Of a stretch of 64,000 bases of DNA, positions 35,772-47,811 are shown piece by piece (position 1 is the stretch's first letter; the number at the start of each line of letters is the position of its first letter). Under the pieces are notes generated by a model. That model saw nothing but the letters and a program-made list of their open reading frames with translations, ran no database searches and was not told the origin of the DNA. The stretch spans positions 118,395,128 to 118,459,127 of the forward strand of contig OW799234.1 of the NCBI GenBank assembly GCA_941918925.1, given 5' to 3'. A program made the position numbers and the translations under genes. Source of the stretch: Phyto melanocephala (taxonomy: Eukaryota > Arthropoda > Insecta > Diptera > Rhinophoridae).

Positions 35772-37676
35772 TAAACTAGATATTCCAACATCTTCTATTT
35801 TCTATTAGATGTTTATTTTCATTTCAATATTTATTTTGTTTTGACCGTCGTCAGCCCTCTGGATTCCAACAATCTAAAGCTAATTTTGTTTTGCAAGTTG
35901 ATGGCTTTTGCAAAATCTGATCTATTTTGAATCAGTTGCATTTGTGGGTTTTATCTTAGATCGGTTGTTAGTTTGTTTCTGACCACAGGCAAATGTTGAA
36001 GATTATTGATTGTCAATACATCCTTAGAATCTTAAATAAATAATTATTTTTGTTTAGAAGAAAACCCTGTTCTTTGGAAAAGAGCAAAAATTCTTTGCTT
36101 AAGTCCGATTGGATTTTTGTTGATTTTGCAATATTTACAGATGATATAGACTTTAGTTTATACAGAAAGTCAACTAGATTTGTCTCCAAATCTCCTAAGT
36201 ACTAGATTTTGGTGAAATCCATTTCATACGGATTATTAAAGATGAAAAAAATCATATCTTAGTCATCTTTTGTATTACCGAGGCGAACTTATTATAACTA
36301 GAATTAAAATAGATATAATTACAACAACTCCCAATAAATTAAACAAAACTCAGACGATTACACACATAATCACTCAGATTTGCTTAGAAAATTATTTAGA
36401 AATAAAAGGAAAAAAATAAAATAAAAGTTCCTAAGACTAAAAGAAAAAGATTTAAAAGAAAAACAAAGCAGTTTCGCTTTCCAACATGATGTAATCTTGA
36501 GTGATAACGTTTTATTCTTTACAAAATTCCTTCAAACACAAAGCCTACACACACACACAAACCCACAGCCATGTGTATGTATGCAACAAAAAAATAGTTG
36601 TTTGTTTTCTGTTGGATGTGTGAAAATGTGAGTACTAAATTTGCTTGGGTAGAAATCTTTTTTATTCTATTTTATGTGTCTAACAAATTTATTTCTGTGC
36701 GTTTGTGGGAATACTTATAATTATGCACGTATGTATGTGAATTGATTGCAACGCATATTTTTGTATGTAATAAAACAAATTTTAAATGGAATAAATGAAG
36801 AAAGGGAGAAGTAAATTGCTTGCTTGCATTTTAAAACGGTTTGTACACAATGTCAAAGGAAATAAAACGCTTTTTCATTATACGTATGTATGTGTAGAAG
36901 TACAGAGTAAAACTACCAGCACTTCTTCTCTATTTTTGTATGTATGCAGTTTTCTGTCTATAAATAACGGGGTAATTATCTATGTATACATTTGCATTGT
37001 TTGATTTAGATGTTTTTACAGTGAAAAAGAAAAGAAAAAGCCAAAAATCCTTTACAAACAATGAAATTTATAACCAATTTCAAATTCATAAATATAATTA
37101 AATAATATCTATACAGATACCGTAACACTACTAAAAACTCATTTGTAGTTTTTAATGTACGGCCTTGTAATTAAAAATAAAAAATATAATAATTTTATTG
37201 TGATGTTATTTAGGCCACAGGGAATTGTTATTAGACTGCATTGTTTTTGATTAAGTGGTTGCAAGTTGCCCTGATTCACTCAATTTGAATTAAATTACAT
37301 CGGAGTACCATTGTATACAGTTCAAATTTTTTAGACTAATATGGTTTTATTCTAGAAACCATTGTCTCTGTATATTCTTCAAATATTAAAAAAAATTTAA
37401 TTTTGACAATAAGCAGAATTGTCGCCTCTAGAACTGTCAAATTAAAAAGCATTTCAAGAACCCATTACATGTTTTGTGAATTACAAATACAAGACCAAAA
37501 TTATAAAATAACAAAAACAAATAAATATCTTTAGTACACAATTTGAGGACTAAAATATAAATTTGTAATCAGATTTATTATATACTTATGGATATGTTTC
37601 TGTTGATGTATGTTTAAACAAATATTTGCATTAACTACTTTGTGCCCCTGAAAGCGAAAAAAAAGAAATCTTAATA
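35772..37676. other. No gene seen
   Basis: No confident gene or repeat. Slightly higher sequence complexity around 35840-36000 and 36540-36960, including CA-rich words, would suit intronic or regulatory fly DNA, but I cannot support a specific element. Confidence 0.45.
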
Positions 37677-38605
37677 TCGGGAGTCCCAACTAGAAAGCAA
37701 TTTTCAAATTTTAAATAAAACACAGATATTTAAAAAAAAAATCGTGAACATTTATTATATTGTAAAGTAGACAGAATAAGGTTATGTATTGAACAATATA
37801 TCGTGCAGATGGCCGCCGCGGCTTTGCTTTCACACACGCGATCTTTTAATGAAATTTTCAATGACCTTTTTGCATAAATGCTGCGGTACTTCATTACTGC
37901 AGCGTCCAATTTCCTCTTTTAAGGCTGGAGTCGTCGTCGGCTTATTCGTGTCGTCGTCGGCTTATATCGACTTCAAAAAACCCCGATGAAAAAAATCTAA
38001 AGGTGTTAAGTCACACGATCTAGGTGGCCAATTCTGGTCTCCAAAACGCGAAATAACACGACCGGGAAATGACTGATGCAGCAATTGAGTTGTTTCTCTG
38101 ACTGTATGACATGTGGCGCCAACTTGTTGAAACCACATGCCCTCCACATTCATTTCATCAATTCTAGACAAGAAAAAACTGGTAATCATTTCACGATACC
38201 GAACACCATTGACTTTTTGCGCTTGACCTGCCTCATTTTCATAAAAAAAAGGTCCAATGATTCCTCCAGCGCAAAAACCACACCACACAGCGACACGTTG
38301 AGGATGCATTTGCTTCTCGTGAATCACTCGAGGATTTTCCTCACGCCAAATGCGACAATTCTGCCTACTGACAAAGCCATCAAAATGGAAATGGGATGAT
38401 TGCAATTTGCGAACTGTAGCCGCAAAACTTTCAACATTTTGGTAAAACAATTTCACAATGAGAATGCGTTGTTCGTTCGTGTAGCGCATCATTTTTACTA
38501 ACCTTGTACCTTCTACTAGCAAACAATAACAATTGTTCAAATGTCAAACAATGACACTTCGAATGGCGCCGAATTTAGAAATTGCGTTATAGTTGGGACA
38601 CTTGA
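37677..38605 (-). mobile_element. mariner-family element, internally deleted, TA-flanked
   Basis: TA flanks both sides (37675-37676 and 38606-38607). The left terminus TCGGGAGTCCCAACTAGAAA and the reverse complement of the right one, TCAAGTGTCCCAACTATAAC, form inverted repeats of about 30 bp with a few mismatches. The transposase lies on the minus strand. The termini differ from the GGTGGTTAAA family at 13.85, 20.75, 45.18 and 55.08 kb, so this is a separate mariner lineage. Confidence 0.85.
37790..38492 (-). pseudogene. mariner-type transposase pseudogene
   Basis: It starts MMRYTNEQRILIVKLFYQN (ATG at 38492), the first helix-turn-helix region. It jumps from ATVRKLQSS to FHFDGFVSRQNCRIWREENP, so the rest of the DNA-binding domain and the segment with the first catalytic Asp are deleted. 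The catalytic core then reads VAVWCGFCAGGIIGPFFYEN and NVEGMWFQQVGATCHTVRET. Here the second catalytic Asp (QQDG in the family) is Val. WPPRSCDLTPLDFF retains the third Asp, 36 residues later. After FLKSI a stop occurs, caused by a local duplication of GTCGTCGTCGGCTTAT (about 37930-37965); out-of-frame NKPTTTPALKEEIGRCSNEV continues the C-terminus. A full protein would be about 330-350 residues. Confidence 0.87.
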
Positions 38606-39085
38606 TATAAATTAATAATATTTTCTGCTTTACATAAGAACACAAAAAAATTTGTCTCCCTACATTAGTTTTACACATCACAAAGTTGTATCATTATGAT
38701 GTTTAGGGATTTCAAGAAAATGAAATTTTCATGTTAAATGGTGTCAGAATTTTTTTGTATAATGCGGTTTGTAAACAAAGAAGACTTAATATGATTTCCT
38801 TTTGATTTTTCTTTGTAACCAAATAAAAATTTTAATGGAGTTTCCTTGTTATCTACTTATGATAAAAAGAAAACTTAGCAACCAGGGTGGGTAAAATATT
38901 GTTTATGATTTTAATACTCCTGTTATTCAAAAAATCAAGTGGCTTATTAAGCAATCAATTATGTATGTACAAATTAGGAATTGTAATCATAAAAAAAAAC
39001 TTTTAAAATTATAAGGCAATCAAAGTTAAATCTCATGGGATGTGATGTTGTGTGAGTCGGTAAAAAAATTTCAATTAAAAAAAAA
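38606..39085. other. No gene seen
   Basis: AT-rich DNA between the mariner element and a DINE-1 copy. Confidence 0.5.
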
Positions 39086-39890
39086 ACAAGAGTGAGTGTT
39101 ATACCTGGCTATGCCAAATCTTAAATGCCCTTCACAAAGATGTTTTCAACTAAAAGCATATATAAGTTGTTTATTAAGCAGATTTTCTTAAATCATTCTC
39201 TTATTTATACGTGCTCAGATCATGGTGTTTTTGATTAATACTATATCATGATGTACACAGAATCTGGTTGTGTGTGGTCATGTTCGCGATGAAGTCTGCA
39301 TTAGATAACATGTTTGTACACATAAATAATATTGCAAAAATTACAATAAAAAGCCACACAGTATATACCATCATGTACTTCTATATAAAATTAAGTGTGT
39401 GTCAGCTACAGCTCCCTTTAGTTATTTTTAAGATGAAATTTTGTTATTGATATAATTTTGCCAATATCTCTCTTAGAGATATTAGACGGATTGAGCCAAT
39501 ATTTTCCATTAAAGTTTTAATAAATTTTTTTTTATAGAGTCATTTAATAAATGGGCTTAGAATTTACATTACAAATTGCAACATCTGACTTTCTTTAAGT
39601 AAAAAACAGACCGTTTCCTATTCTTTCGCTAATATCTCAGCTCTTAATGTGCCCACATAACTAATATTTAATAGCAAAATACTCGAAAGTTTTTTTTTAC
39701 ATAAAGTATATTTGATAAGCTAATAATAGAAAGGAGTCTGAAATATATGAAGCGGCTTTAAAAGCTTGATTTCAACGATCACGCTGACTTTTTATCTAGA
39801 AGGATAACGAATAAATATACTTTATAGGGCAGCATATGAATACAGTGAAAACTACAAACGGAACGACAAACTTATATACACCCTCTAACA
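39086..39890 (-). mobile_element. DINE-1-like element, degenerate
   Basis: The left edge AAACAAGAGTGAGTGTTATA, then CCTGGCTATGCCAAATC, is a decayed version of the 3' terminal hairpin. The right edge ACTACAAACGGAACGACAAA then CTTATATACACCC corresponds to the 5' end. Terminal structure is clear, the interior is diverged, and the element lies on the minus strand. Confidence 0.55.
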
Positions 39891-40149
39891 CTCTGATGTG
39901 AAGTTAAAAAAATACGCCAAAAATTCATGAAATTAATTTTGTTTGAAATACAATTTTATGACACTCATAAATAAATAAACAAAAATTCAAGAATAATGAT
40001 AAAAAATTTTACACCTCACAATAATTTATTATATTTTTAATTTTGGAATTAACTCAAAAATGGTTAACTTCCAGAGAATTAAATTCTTCTGAGTGGATAA
40101 TGAAAATATGAGTTTTGTAAAAAAGATAATATATCTTTGGACTTTAAAA

Positions 40150-40735
40150 AAACATTTATGTACATGTAGGTGCGATACCGAAGCAGACCTCTTCCATAAA
40201 CGGGTCTCTTTCCCTTCGTTTTAAAGCGATTATAGGGATACCGAAGAGGTATCATTGGCCTTACTGAGTCCCGTGTGCTAAAGGCGTTTACTCTAGGCTA
40301 TCGTGACATTGTAGACTGATGATTATCAATAATCAGAGCGGCCTTCGTAATCACCAGCATTTGTCAAAGACCAATTTCACTCATAGCACTCACATCCAAC
40401 GTGTGCTTGCCGGTGGTACTAAATCTGCTGCCAGCCAGTGGCGGACACTCGCATACTACATACGCCGCCACTACATAGCAGTCTCAAAGCACATTCTGCA
40501 ATCATCATCCTCCACAGCCATAATCTTGTGCAGATGATATTTGAGGTTACCACGCCCTGTAACCAGATCACTTATTCAGCCCAGGATCCTCCGAGTACCT
40601 TAAATGCATTCCTGCAAAGGGGTTCCCTGAGCACCATACATACCCGCCTAAACGCAGTTGTCTTCATGCACCTCTTAAGGTTTGATTGTTCCACTCATTG
40701 GAAGACACTTGCCAAAACCAACCTATCCCAATAGA
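40150..40735 (-). pseudogene. Non-LTR retrotransposon C-terminus, degenerate
   Basis: This GC-richer block reads on the minus strand as LVTGRGNLKYHLHKIMAVED, then DDCRMCFETAM-stop, and in another frame CECPPLAGSRFSTTGKHTLD then VSAMSEIGL. The pattern GHxxLxYHLHKxxxxEDxxCRxC...CECPxLA is the RNase H-flanking and zinc-knuckle tail of many non-LTR elements with an RNase H domain. Frameshifts and stops are frequent and the reverse transcriptase is not visible. Clade not assigned. Confidence 0.7.
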
Positions 40736-40989
40736 ATTAAAAAACAATGGATTTTCTGTATATAAAACACATTGTTCAACAACTGCAATTATACTAATCC
40801 AAATACTACAAAAAATTTAAATAAATCGACAAAATTGCTTTAGCACCATCTTAAGCCAAAACCAAACATTAAACCTGTGGCGATGACGTGACGAAAAGAA
40901 TACAGGAAAAAACAAATGTTAGTAAATTTCCTTCAAAATCATTGAACTATTAAAGGCATGAAAATGGCGGTTTACGGTTGAATATTTTT

Positions 40990-41130
40990 TACATCGAGCG
41001 TGCTCTTGAAAACAGATCTGAGATGTGGCTTTAGTAGGATGAATAAACTGTCCACACTATTCGGGTTATAATGGAACTTTTTAATCAAATTTTGGTGACG
41101 AAATCATTTCCACAAATTCAGAAAATAAGT
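40990..41130 (+). pseudogene. mariner transposase remnant
   Basis: Reads ALENRSEMWL, a stop, then after changes QDE-stop-TVHTIRVIMELFNQI and GDEIISTNSENKW, aligning with MWFQQDGATxxTxxxTMALLxxxFGDRIISRNS. The GCTCTTGAAAACAGATCTGA phrase is shared with the remnant at 27.84 kb, so both descend from one mariner lineage. No ends were found. Confidence 0.6.
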
Positions 41131-42124
41131 GGAATAACAAATTTTGATAGATTTTATAGAAAATGCTGTAGAACGAGCTCAAATTATAAAACTAAAAACA
41201 TGGGTTATACCAGTGCGATTATTTTTCATACTAAGTTTAAAAAATTTTAATTTAAATATATTAAAAAAATATAAAAACGAAAATGTTATTATATTTTAAA
41301 ACACTCTTGTACATTCATGTGTGCCTTAATTATATAAATATATACTTCTGAAAGTGTCATAATGTTTTTAATCCTTTTACTTTTACTGCTTTTAAAAAAG
41401 TTTGATCTTCTGCATTGTTCGTATGTAACTCTAAACAATAAACTTTTTTCAATTTATCTTATTTTTCTTATTTTTTTATAGTTTTTCTGCCATGTTAACT
41501 TTATAAGTTTGATTTGTTACCGCTGTTTACAGAAAGCCCTTCTTCAATTAAAAGTTCACTTTCAAAGATAGAGCAATTCGTTTTTTATTTTCTCGTTTCT
41601 ATTTTTTTTTTTTTGCATTAGTTGCATCATACACAACTGTTTACATGTTTGTATTTACTCTTTGTCCACTCCAGTGATGGCGTAAAAGTATGTCAATAAT
41701 TGTTAGTAGAACAGAGAACAAAAACTGTGAAGACAGAGAAGAAATACGAGAATAAAAATGCACAAACTTTCACCCGCATCTCTGGTAATGGTATGCAACC
41801 TCAATCATAATTGTACATATTGCGTGTCCTTTACTCACAAACAACTCGTAAAATCAACTTTGCCAACAACTATGACAACAACAATAAGCACATAAGAACA
41901 TAAAATATAGCAATAGCAACAACAGTTAAAAAACCACACGACTGTAAAAAGAATATGAGAGACAGATATCATACGAGTTGAGTAAAAACAAAATGGCATA
42001 AAATAACTACAACTTGGTTTTTGGGTTTTAACATGATGCATGCAACAAGTACATGTATTGCGATTATTATAATCATCATCACCAACGCCACATCTCATGC
42101 AAAAGTATTTAAAAACAGAAATTG
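41131..42124. other. No gene seen; higher-complexity CA-rich stretch
   Basis: No coding evidence. From about 41640 to 42110 the sequence is less homopolymeric, with CAACAACA words, which would suit intronic or regulatory DNA; that is only a guess. Confidence 0.4.
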
Positions 42125-43203
42125 TTTTTATACCCATTAACAAACAAATGACGGGGGTATATTCGTTATGTCATACCGTTTGTAACACATCGATATATCC
42201 ATTTTATACCTCATAAAGTATATATTTTCTGAGTCTTGGTGTCATTCTATGATAACCTAGATATGTCCGTCCGTATGTCCATCTGTTAAAAGCACGATAT
42301 ACCTCGAACCAAAAATGTTAGGGGGCTTAAATTTTGCCAGAATATTTCTTATAAAGAAGATATGTATGGTATTGAAAATGGGCTAGTCGGTATATTAGGA
42401 AGAGGGTTACAGCTCGTAATGCAAGAGTAGATGAAAAAAACTATGTCCTTTCAACATCGAATAAAATGCGATTGTGTCAAACACATTGACGCAGAACAAT
42501 GATTTTTTGAATGTATATTTTCTAAGTAAATAAAAATATATTCCGTGAATACTGCTCAAATCTATTCTCACAGTGTCTTTTTTGGTATATTTAAAACTAA
42601 TTAGATGTATCATTCTGAAATTTTGCAAAAATTGCTCTATGATCAAGAGAACGCTCACCTCCCATATAACGCTTTAACACAAACTCATAAAATTTCTCTA
42701 CGTACAAAGATTTTGGAAGAAGGAAGGACTCTGTGCACATATAGTCTTTTGGTAAATTTGATTATGTCAATATAAGTATAATTTCAAACAATTAAGGTGT
42801 CACACCCACTTTAACGCTCTTCTCCCATATAACGCCTTATCTCAAAATATATATTATTTTTATATGGACAAAAATTAAAAAGAAGTCTGTAATGGATTCT
42901 GGAATCTGAGTTGAATTCAAATATTACTTTTATAATTTTAAAAGTAGGAGGTCACATGCCCATACAAAGCTAATATTATTTTTTAACTACTTCTGGGTTT
43001 CAATATTATACTCTTAAGATTCTGTAGTAATACTATATTGTTAAAAAAAAAAGGAAATTAAATATAATATTTTAGTATAAAGAGATTATTCCATAGCAAT
43101 TACTGTTAATAACAAAATAATACATATTTTGCTCTAAAGGTACACAAAATTGGTGGTGGGTAACGAAAATTCGACTCAGCCGAATATAGTGCACTAACTT
43201 GTT
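42125..43203 (+). mobile_element. DINE-1-like element (copy a)
   Basis: The 5' end is TTTTATACCCATTAAC... with GACGGGGGTATATTCGT, then a TGTCATACCGTTTGTAACAC block, CATAAAGTATATA and GTCCGTCCGTATGTCC. The 3' end has AAATTGGTGGTGGGTA, a hairpin ATTCGACTCAGCCGAAT and CACTAACTTGTTT. It has no coding capacity. It lacks the nested mariner present in copies b and c and so shows the approximate empty site. A gap of about 30 bp separates it from copy b. Confidence 0.75.
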
Positions 43204-43237
43204 TTTTTTTTATTATTATTACTACATATCAAGTCCT

Positions 43238-45932
43238 TTTATACCCGCCACCAAAAAAATGGTGGGGGTATATTCATTTTGTCATTCCGTTTGTAACACA
43301 TCGAAATATCCATTTTAGACCCCATAAAGTATATATATTCTAAATCGTGGTTTGATTTTATGACGATCTAGCTATGTCCATCCGTCTGTCCGTCTGTCCG
43401 TCTATTGAAAGCACGATAGAGGTCGCACCGAAAAAGATAGGGGGTCAAATCTTGCCAGAATCTTTCTTATAGACAAGGTTTGTTTGGTATTGAAAATGGG
43501 CTAAATCGGAATATTAGGAAGAGAGTTATAGCTCGAAAAGCAAGAGTAGGTCGAAAAAACCGTGTCCTTCGAACATCGAATAAAATGGAATTGTTTCCAA
43601 ACGCATTAACGTAAACTCATGAAACTTCGAATATATATTTCCTGGGTAAAGACAATATTTCTCCCTAAATCTATGCATTAGGAGAGGAGTTATCGATCAA
43701 AATGTACGAAAATTTATACCGCACAGTGTATTTTTCGGTATATTTAAAAAAAAAAACGTCATAAAAGCAACAAAATTGGATGCACGACTCTGAAATTTTG
43801 CACACTTTGCTTTTTGGCGACACGCTTTCTTGTTACGGCAAATCAATGTGCCACGCCCACTTTTACGCCCACCTCCCATATAACGTTTTAACTAAAATTC
43901 ATATAATTTCTCTATTAATAAAGATTTTGGAATAATAAAGGCCTATCTTGCAACACCTCAGTTAAACTCATTCGCAAAAATAATTTTGACACGCCTACTA
44001 TAACGCCCACTTTTCACGTTATCTACCGTTAATGAATTTTAAAAGCTCATAAAACCGCTAAAATTAGAGGCATGATGATAAATTTTACTACGTCTATCCC
44101 CCTAGGCAATTTCATTACTATGCCAAAAATTTAAGGTGCCACGCCCACTTTTACGCCCACCTCCTATTTAACGTTTTACCTAAAATTCATATAATTTCTC
44201 TATTAAGAAAGATTTTGGAATAATAAAGGACTATATTGAAACACCTAAGTTGTACTCATTAGCAAAATCAACTTTGACATGCCTACTATTACGCCCACTT
44301 TCACTTTTGAATTGTGTCCAGACGCATAAACGTAGTCATGAAACTTCGAATATATATTTATCGAATCAAAAGAATATTTTTCCCTGAAAATCGCTTAAAT
44401 TTATGAATTAGGAAAAGAGTTATAGATAAAAATGTACGAAAATATATACCGCACAGTGTATATATGTACGATTCTGAAATTTTGCAAACATGGCTTTTTG
44501 GTCAAAGTCTTCGTTATAACGGAAAATAGATGTGCCACGCACACTTTTTTCCTTAAATTTTTATAAAAATATATTAGTCATATATATTAGCATTTATTCA
44601 TCTTACACTGCACCATTTATTGTACTGTAGCTAAATATAAGATAAAGATGATAAGATAGATGACTCTACTAGCAAATACTCGATGGCATGCTAACAACTT
44701 ATGCTTATGTTCTCCTGAAGTTATGCTCTATTAAAAATGGGAATTTAGGAAAATGTTGACCTAAGTAAAAAAAAAATTATCTCTAAACATTATAAACAAT
44801 TTATTTTCATGTACTAATGGCTAACAAACTTTAAAATTATACAAAACTTATTTCGTTTGAAAATCTTTTAAAAGCAAAATGTTATAGAGGTTTAAAAAAC
44901 AAAATCTTACTAACAAATTTCCCGTTTTAGAAAAATGCAGAGAATGTATATTTTAAATCACCCTTAAATGGCCCTTAAAATTTAACCTTAAATTCACTTT
45001 CTTCCTCTTAAATTCATGTAAATTCTCTATGAATAAAGATTTTGGAATACTAATGGACTATATTGAAATATCTAAGTTATGTTTATTAGCAGAAACTTTA
45101 TTGACACGCGTATTTTAACGGCCACTTTCATTGAAAGACTAAATTTACGAAAACATTTTACTAGCATACCGAAGTTATAATGGGTGGTTTTCTTTTAAGG
45201 GACTATGTTGATTTTGAATAAAATTATTATGAAATTATTATCATTTATTTTTATAATGATAATATTTGTATGCTTCAATTATGGATGGAACAAAATATCG
45301 GCCAAATGGCCCCCCAACCTAGGCGGCACACTTCGATCCGATAGTCCATATTTTCAATGACACTGTTGATGATCGATTGTTGGGCACGATGATGAGTCGA
45401 GGTTGCTTGCTCTTTTGCCACGTTATCGTGAAAAACAGCAATGTTTCCCATTCAACGAACTAAGATGGCATTCACAGATGTTTTCACATTTCATACAGAC
45501 CTGCTTTGCAGACATTTAAATATTTTTTACAATTCTCACGATTGTGGACGAATTCGAACGATTATGTTGACCAAAAGAATCACGAAGTGCACAAAATGCA
45601 TTTTGATTTAAACGCCCATTTTTACAAAAATCTTTAATATTTAAAAGCGTTGCTCGATTGCGTATCTTTCCACGGTTTAAATTGAGTTAGTCTGAGATTG
45701 AGAAATGTCAAATGAAATACAAGAAAAAAGTTGGAGTTTAGATGTAGTTCACCTTAAACATGGGCCCTTAAAATTTAACCACCCTCTACAAAGAAAGTGA
45801 TACATATTTTATTATAAAGAGATTATTTTATAGCGATTAACAAAATAATAAATATTGTGCTTTAAATGTACACAAAATTGGTGGTGGGTATAAAAAATTC
45901 GGCACAGCCGAATATAGTGCTCTTACTTGTTT
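43238..45932 (+). mobile_element. DINE-1-like element (copy b) with nested mariner
   Basis: The 5' end has TATACCCGCCACC (43240-43252) and its subterminal inverted counterpart GGTGGTGGGTATA lies at 45880-45892. A hairpin ATTCGGC-ACA-GCCGAAT (45897-45913) precedes the terminal CTTACTTGTTT. This arrangement, with CCATAAAGTATATATATTCT, GTCCGTCTGTCCGTCTG and CCACGCCCACTTTTACGCCC blocks, matches the INE-1/DINE-1 group of Helentron-related non-autonomous elements as I recall them. The body contains about two copies of a 290-bp unit. A mariner derivative sits at 45180-45786. Confidence 0.78.
45180..45786 (-). mobile_element. mariner-family deletion derivative (copy 3), nested
   Basis: TA flanks it (45178-45179 and 45787-45788). 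The left end begins ATGGGTGGTTTTCTTTTAAG and the right end finishes with AAAATTTAACCACCCTC. Inside, on the minus strand, lie the same N- and C-terminal transposase scraps as copy 1 (GGCCATTTGGCCGATATTTT region and AAAGATACGCAATCGAGCAA-type start). It lies inside DINE-1 copy b at the same site as copy 4 in DINE-1 copy c. Confidence 0.78.
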
Positions 45933-46412
45933 TATGTGAACCATGTAGTTAGAGTAGTTTTTTATATGGTTAAGATATGGTTGGATAATTACTTACAAAT
46001 TTTAATGGAATGTTTTGAGTTTAAAAATTACTTGAAATGTTTTTATGACCACAATTAAAATTTAACTTAATTATATTGTCTTTTAGTTGGGTAATCGAAT
46101 CTTTAAAAGATGTTAGAGAGATAAAATTATCAAAGGGAATATTCATATAAATTGTTATTTATTTAATCGTTATCAGTAGTACTTTTTTAACATTAAAACA
46201 AAAAATTAAAAAAAAACTGAAGTGCAGTACCAAATTTTCTTCTTAATATTTACTCTAATTTATTCTCCTACGCTTAGTTGCAAGCCATAACTAAAACTAT
46301 TTCAACAGTAAAAAGGAACTGCCCACTTTTCACGATGCTTCTATAGAAACTAAATGAATAAGAAATATCCATAAGCTTCGATTAATAAGAGGTGAATAAG
46401 AATTGATATTTA
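45933..46412. other. No gene seen
   Basis: AT-rich DNA between the DINE-1 element and the SINE, ending in the SINE target duplication at 46405-46412. Confidence 0.5.
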
Positions 46413-46625
46413 GATTAGGTTAGGTTGAAAAGGAGGAGCACTAATAACTCAAGCCCACGACAGGTATACACTTATAGCCAATTGACGTGTTGTGCGCTCC
46501 ATATGAATAATAGTTAGAATAGAAAAGAAAGAGTAGCAGACTAATCCAGAGTCTGTGGCGGGAATCGAACCCTCAACCCAAAAACTAGCAGACCAGCACA
46601 CTACTGACTAGTCCACCGGGGCACC
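46413..46625 (-). repeat. tRNA-derived SINE, copy 2, with target duplication
   Basis: On the minus strand it starts GGTGCCCCGGTGGACTAGTC (box A about TGGACTAGTCAG), continues GGTCTGCTAGTTTTTGGG and GGGTTCGATTCCCGCC (box B), and ends CAACCTAACCTAATC. GATATTTA flanks it directly (46405-46412 and 46626-46633), an 8-bp target duplication. Such elements are transcribed by RNA polymerase III and moved by a non-LTR partner. The tRNA-like 5' part is about 75 bp, followed by an unrelated body. Confidence 0.85.
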
Positions 46626-46929
46626 GATATTTACTTCGTATAAGCAAAGCACTGTCTATTTTTTAATCACTGCATTTTATTGTCAAATAAGCTTGTTGCG
46701 TCTGTAAGTGCTAAAAATCTATTTTGTATTGGTGAGGTTCTTTGTAAATCTTTAATGACAAAATAATATTGTAAAATTTTTTTTGATAAATTCTTACTGA
46801 GACATATAATAATTACATTAATAAATAAATTCTTACATAAAGGGTGTCTCAGTAACAATGCACTTTTAAATTTAGTGCATGATTTTTGTGTGCAATTTTC
46901 AGCTCTAAAATTTGGCAGCTGTCGCATAC

Positions 46930-47811
46930 ATTTATTCCGATTAATAAAATTAGAGCGCCTGACAAAAGCACAACGCTTTATAAATGTAAAAGCTTTTCAA
47001 AAAAATTTAGAAAGTTCAAACAGTTTTCAGTCTTAAAATTGCATTTAAAGATTGTTCAAAAAAATTTGAAAGAACTGCGTCGGATAGTTACGCTGACTCC
47101 TATAAGTCAACGTACCGGTCGGTCTGTTGAAAACATGGATGTTGTAAACTAGTTTCGCCAAGAACATGAAACATTCTATTCGTTCTCAGTCATTTAAAAT
47201 TTAAGAAAGTAAATAAATAAAAAAAAAACATCAACCTTTACAAAATATATCTTACTTAAAAGCACAAACCAGCAGACCTTGGAGACAACCAGTAATTCGT
47301 TTAGTGATTAAAAAGTTTCAAATCAATGCCAATTATTGGAAAAATTATATTGGCTTCTTAACTACACAGAATTGTCGTATTTGAAGCTTAGATTATTCTC
47401 ATGCAATCTATGAGAAACCCACGTACTCACGTCACTCATTACAGAAACTTGATAACAGAGTTCTAGACAACATCGATTTGGACGACATGTGCCTTCAGCA
47501 GGACGGTACCATCTGACATAACGCGCATAGAACAATCCCTATATTACTAAAACTATTTTAAGAAACAACTATCTCAAAATATTCTGATGTCAACTGGCCA
47601 CTAAGCTCAAACGATTTAATGCCGTGCAATTTTTTTTCTTTTATAATTTGTGAAACCTCAAGCTTATGTTAATCAACCCAAAAAAGTTCCTCAATTCCAA
47701 TCCGGGATCAATAAACCGGACGTCATCAGTAATATGCAACCACATGTTAGTGAAAAAGTGATATAGAATTTTATAAGAAGAGTATCGGACTGACATTAGA
47801 GCCGCGAAGGC
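46930..47811 (+). pseudogene. mariner-type transposase pseudogene, heavily decayed
   Basis: Pieces in order: RLTKAQRFINVKAFQKNLES resembles the N-terminal helix-turn-helix start. LTPISQRTGRSVENMDVV resembles the linker before the second DNA-binding part. GFLTTQNCRI and HAIYEKPTYS resemble the segment after the first Asp. LDNIDLDDMCLQQDGT holds the second catalytic Asp, apparently intact. DVNWPLSSNDLMPCNFFS is the third-Asp region, with Asp present. LTLEPRRL is near the C-terminus. Many stops and frameshifts occur. A possible left terminus GGGTGTCTCAGTAACAATGC lies at about 46840, but no matching right terminus was found. Confidence 0.72.

Noticed and set aside
38076..38399. A 107-residue plus-strand frame opposite the mariner gene
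   Set aside because: It is the antisense shadow of the minus-strand transposase, which matches a known family.
46840..46890. A left terminal repeat for the 46.9-kb mariner pseudogene (GGGTGTCTCAGTAACAATGC)
   Set aside because: No inverted counterpart was found near 47.8-48.0 kb, so element ends were not called.
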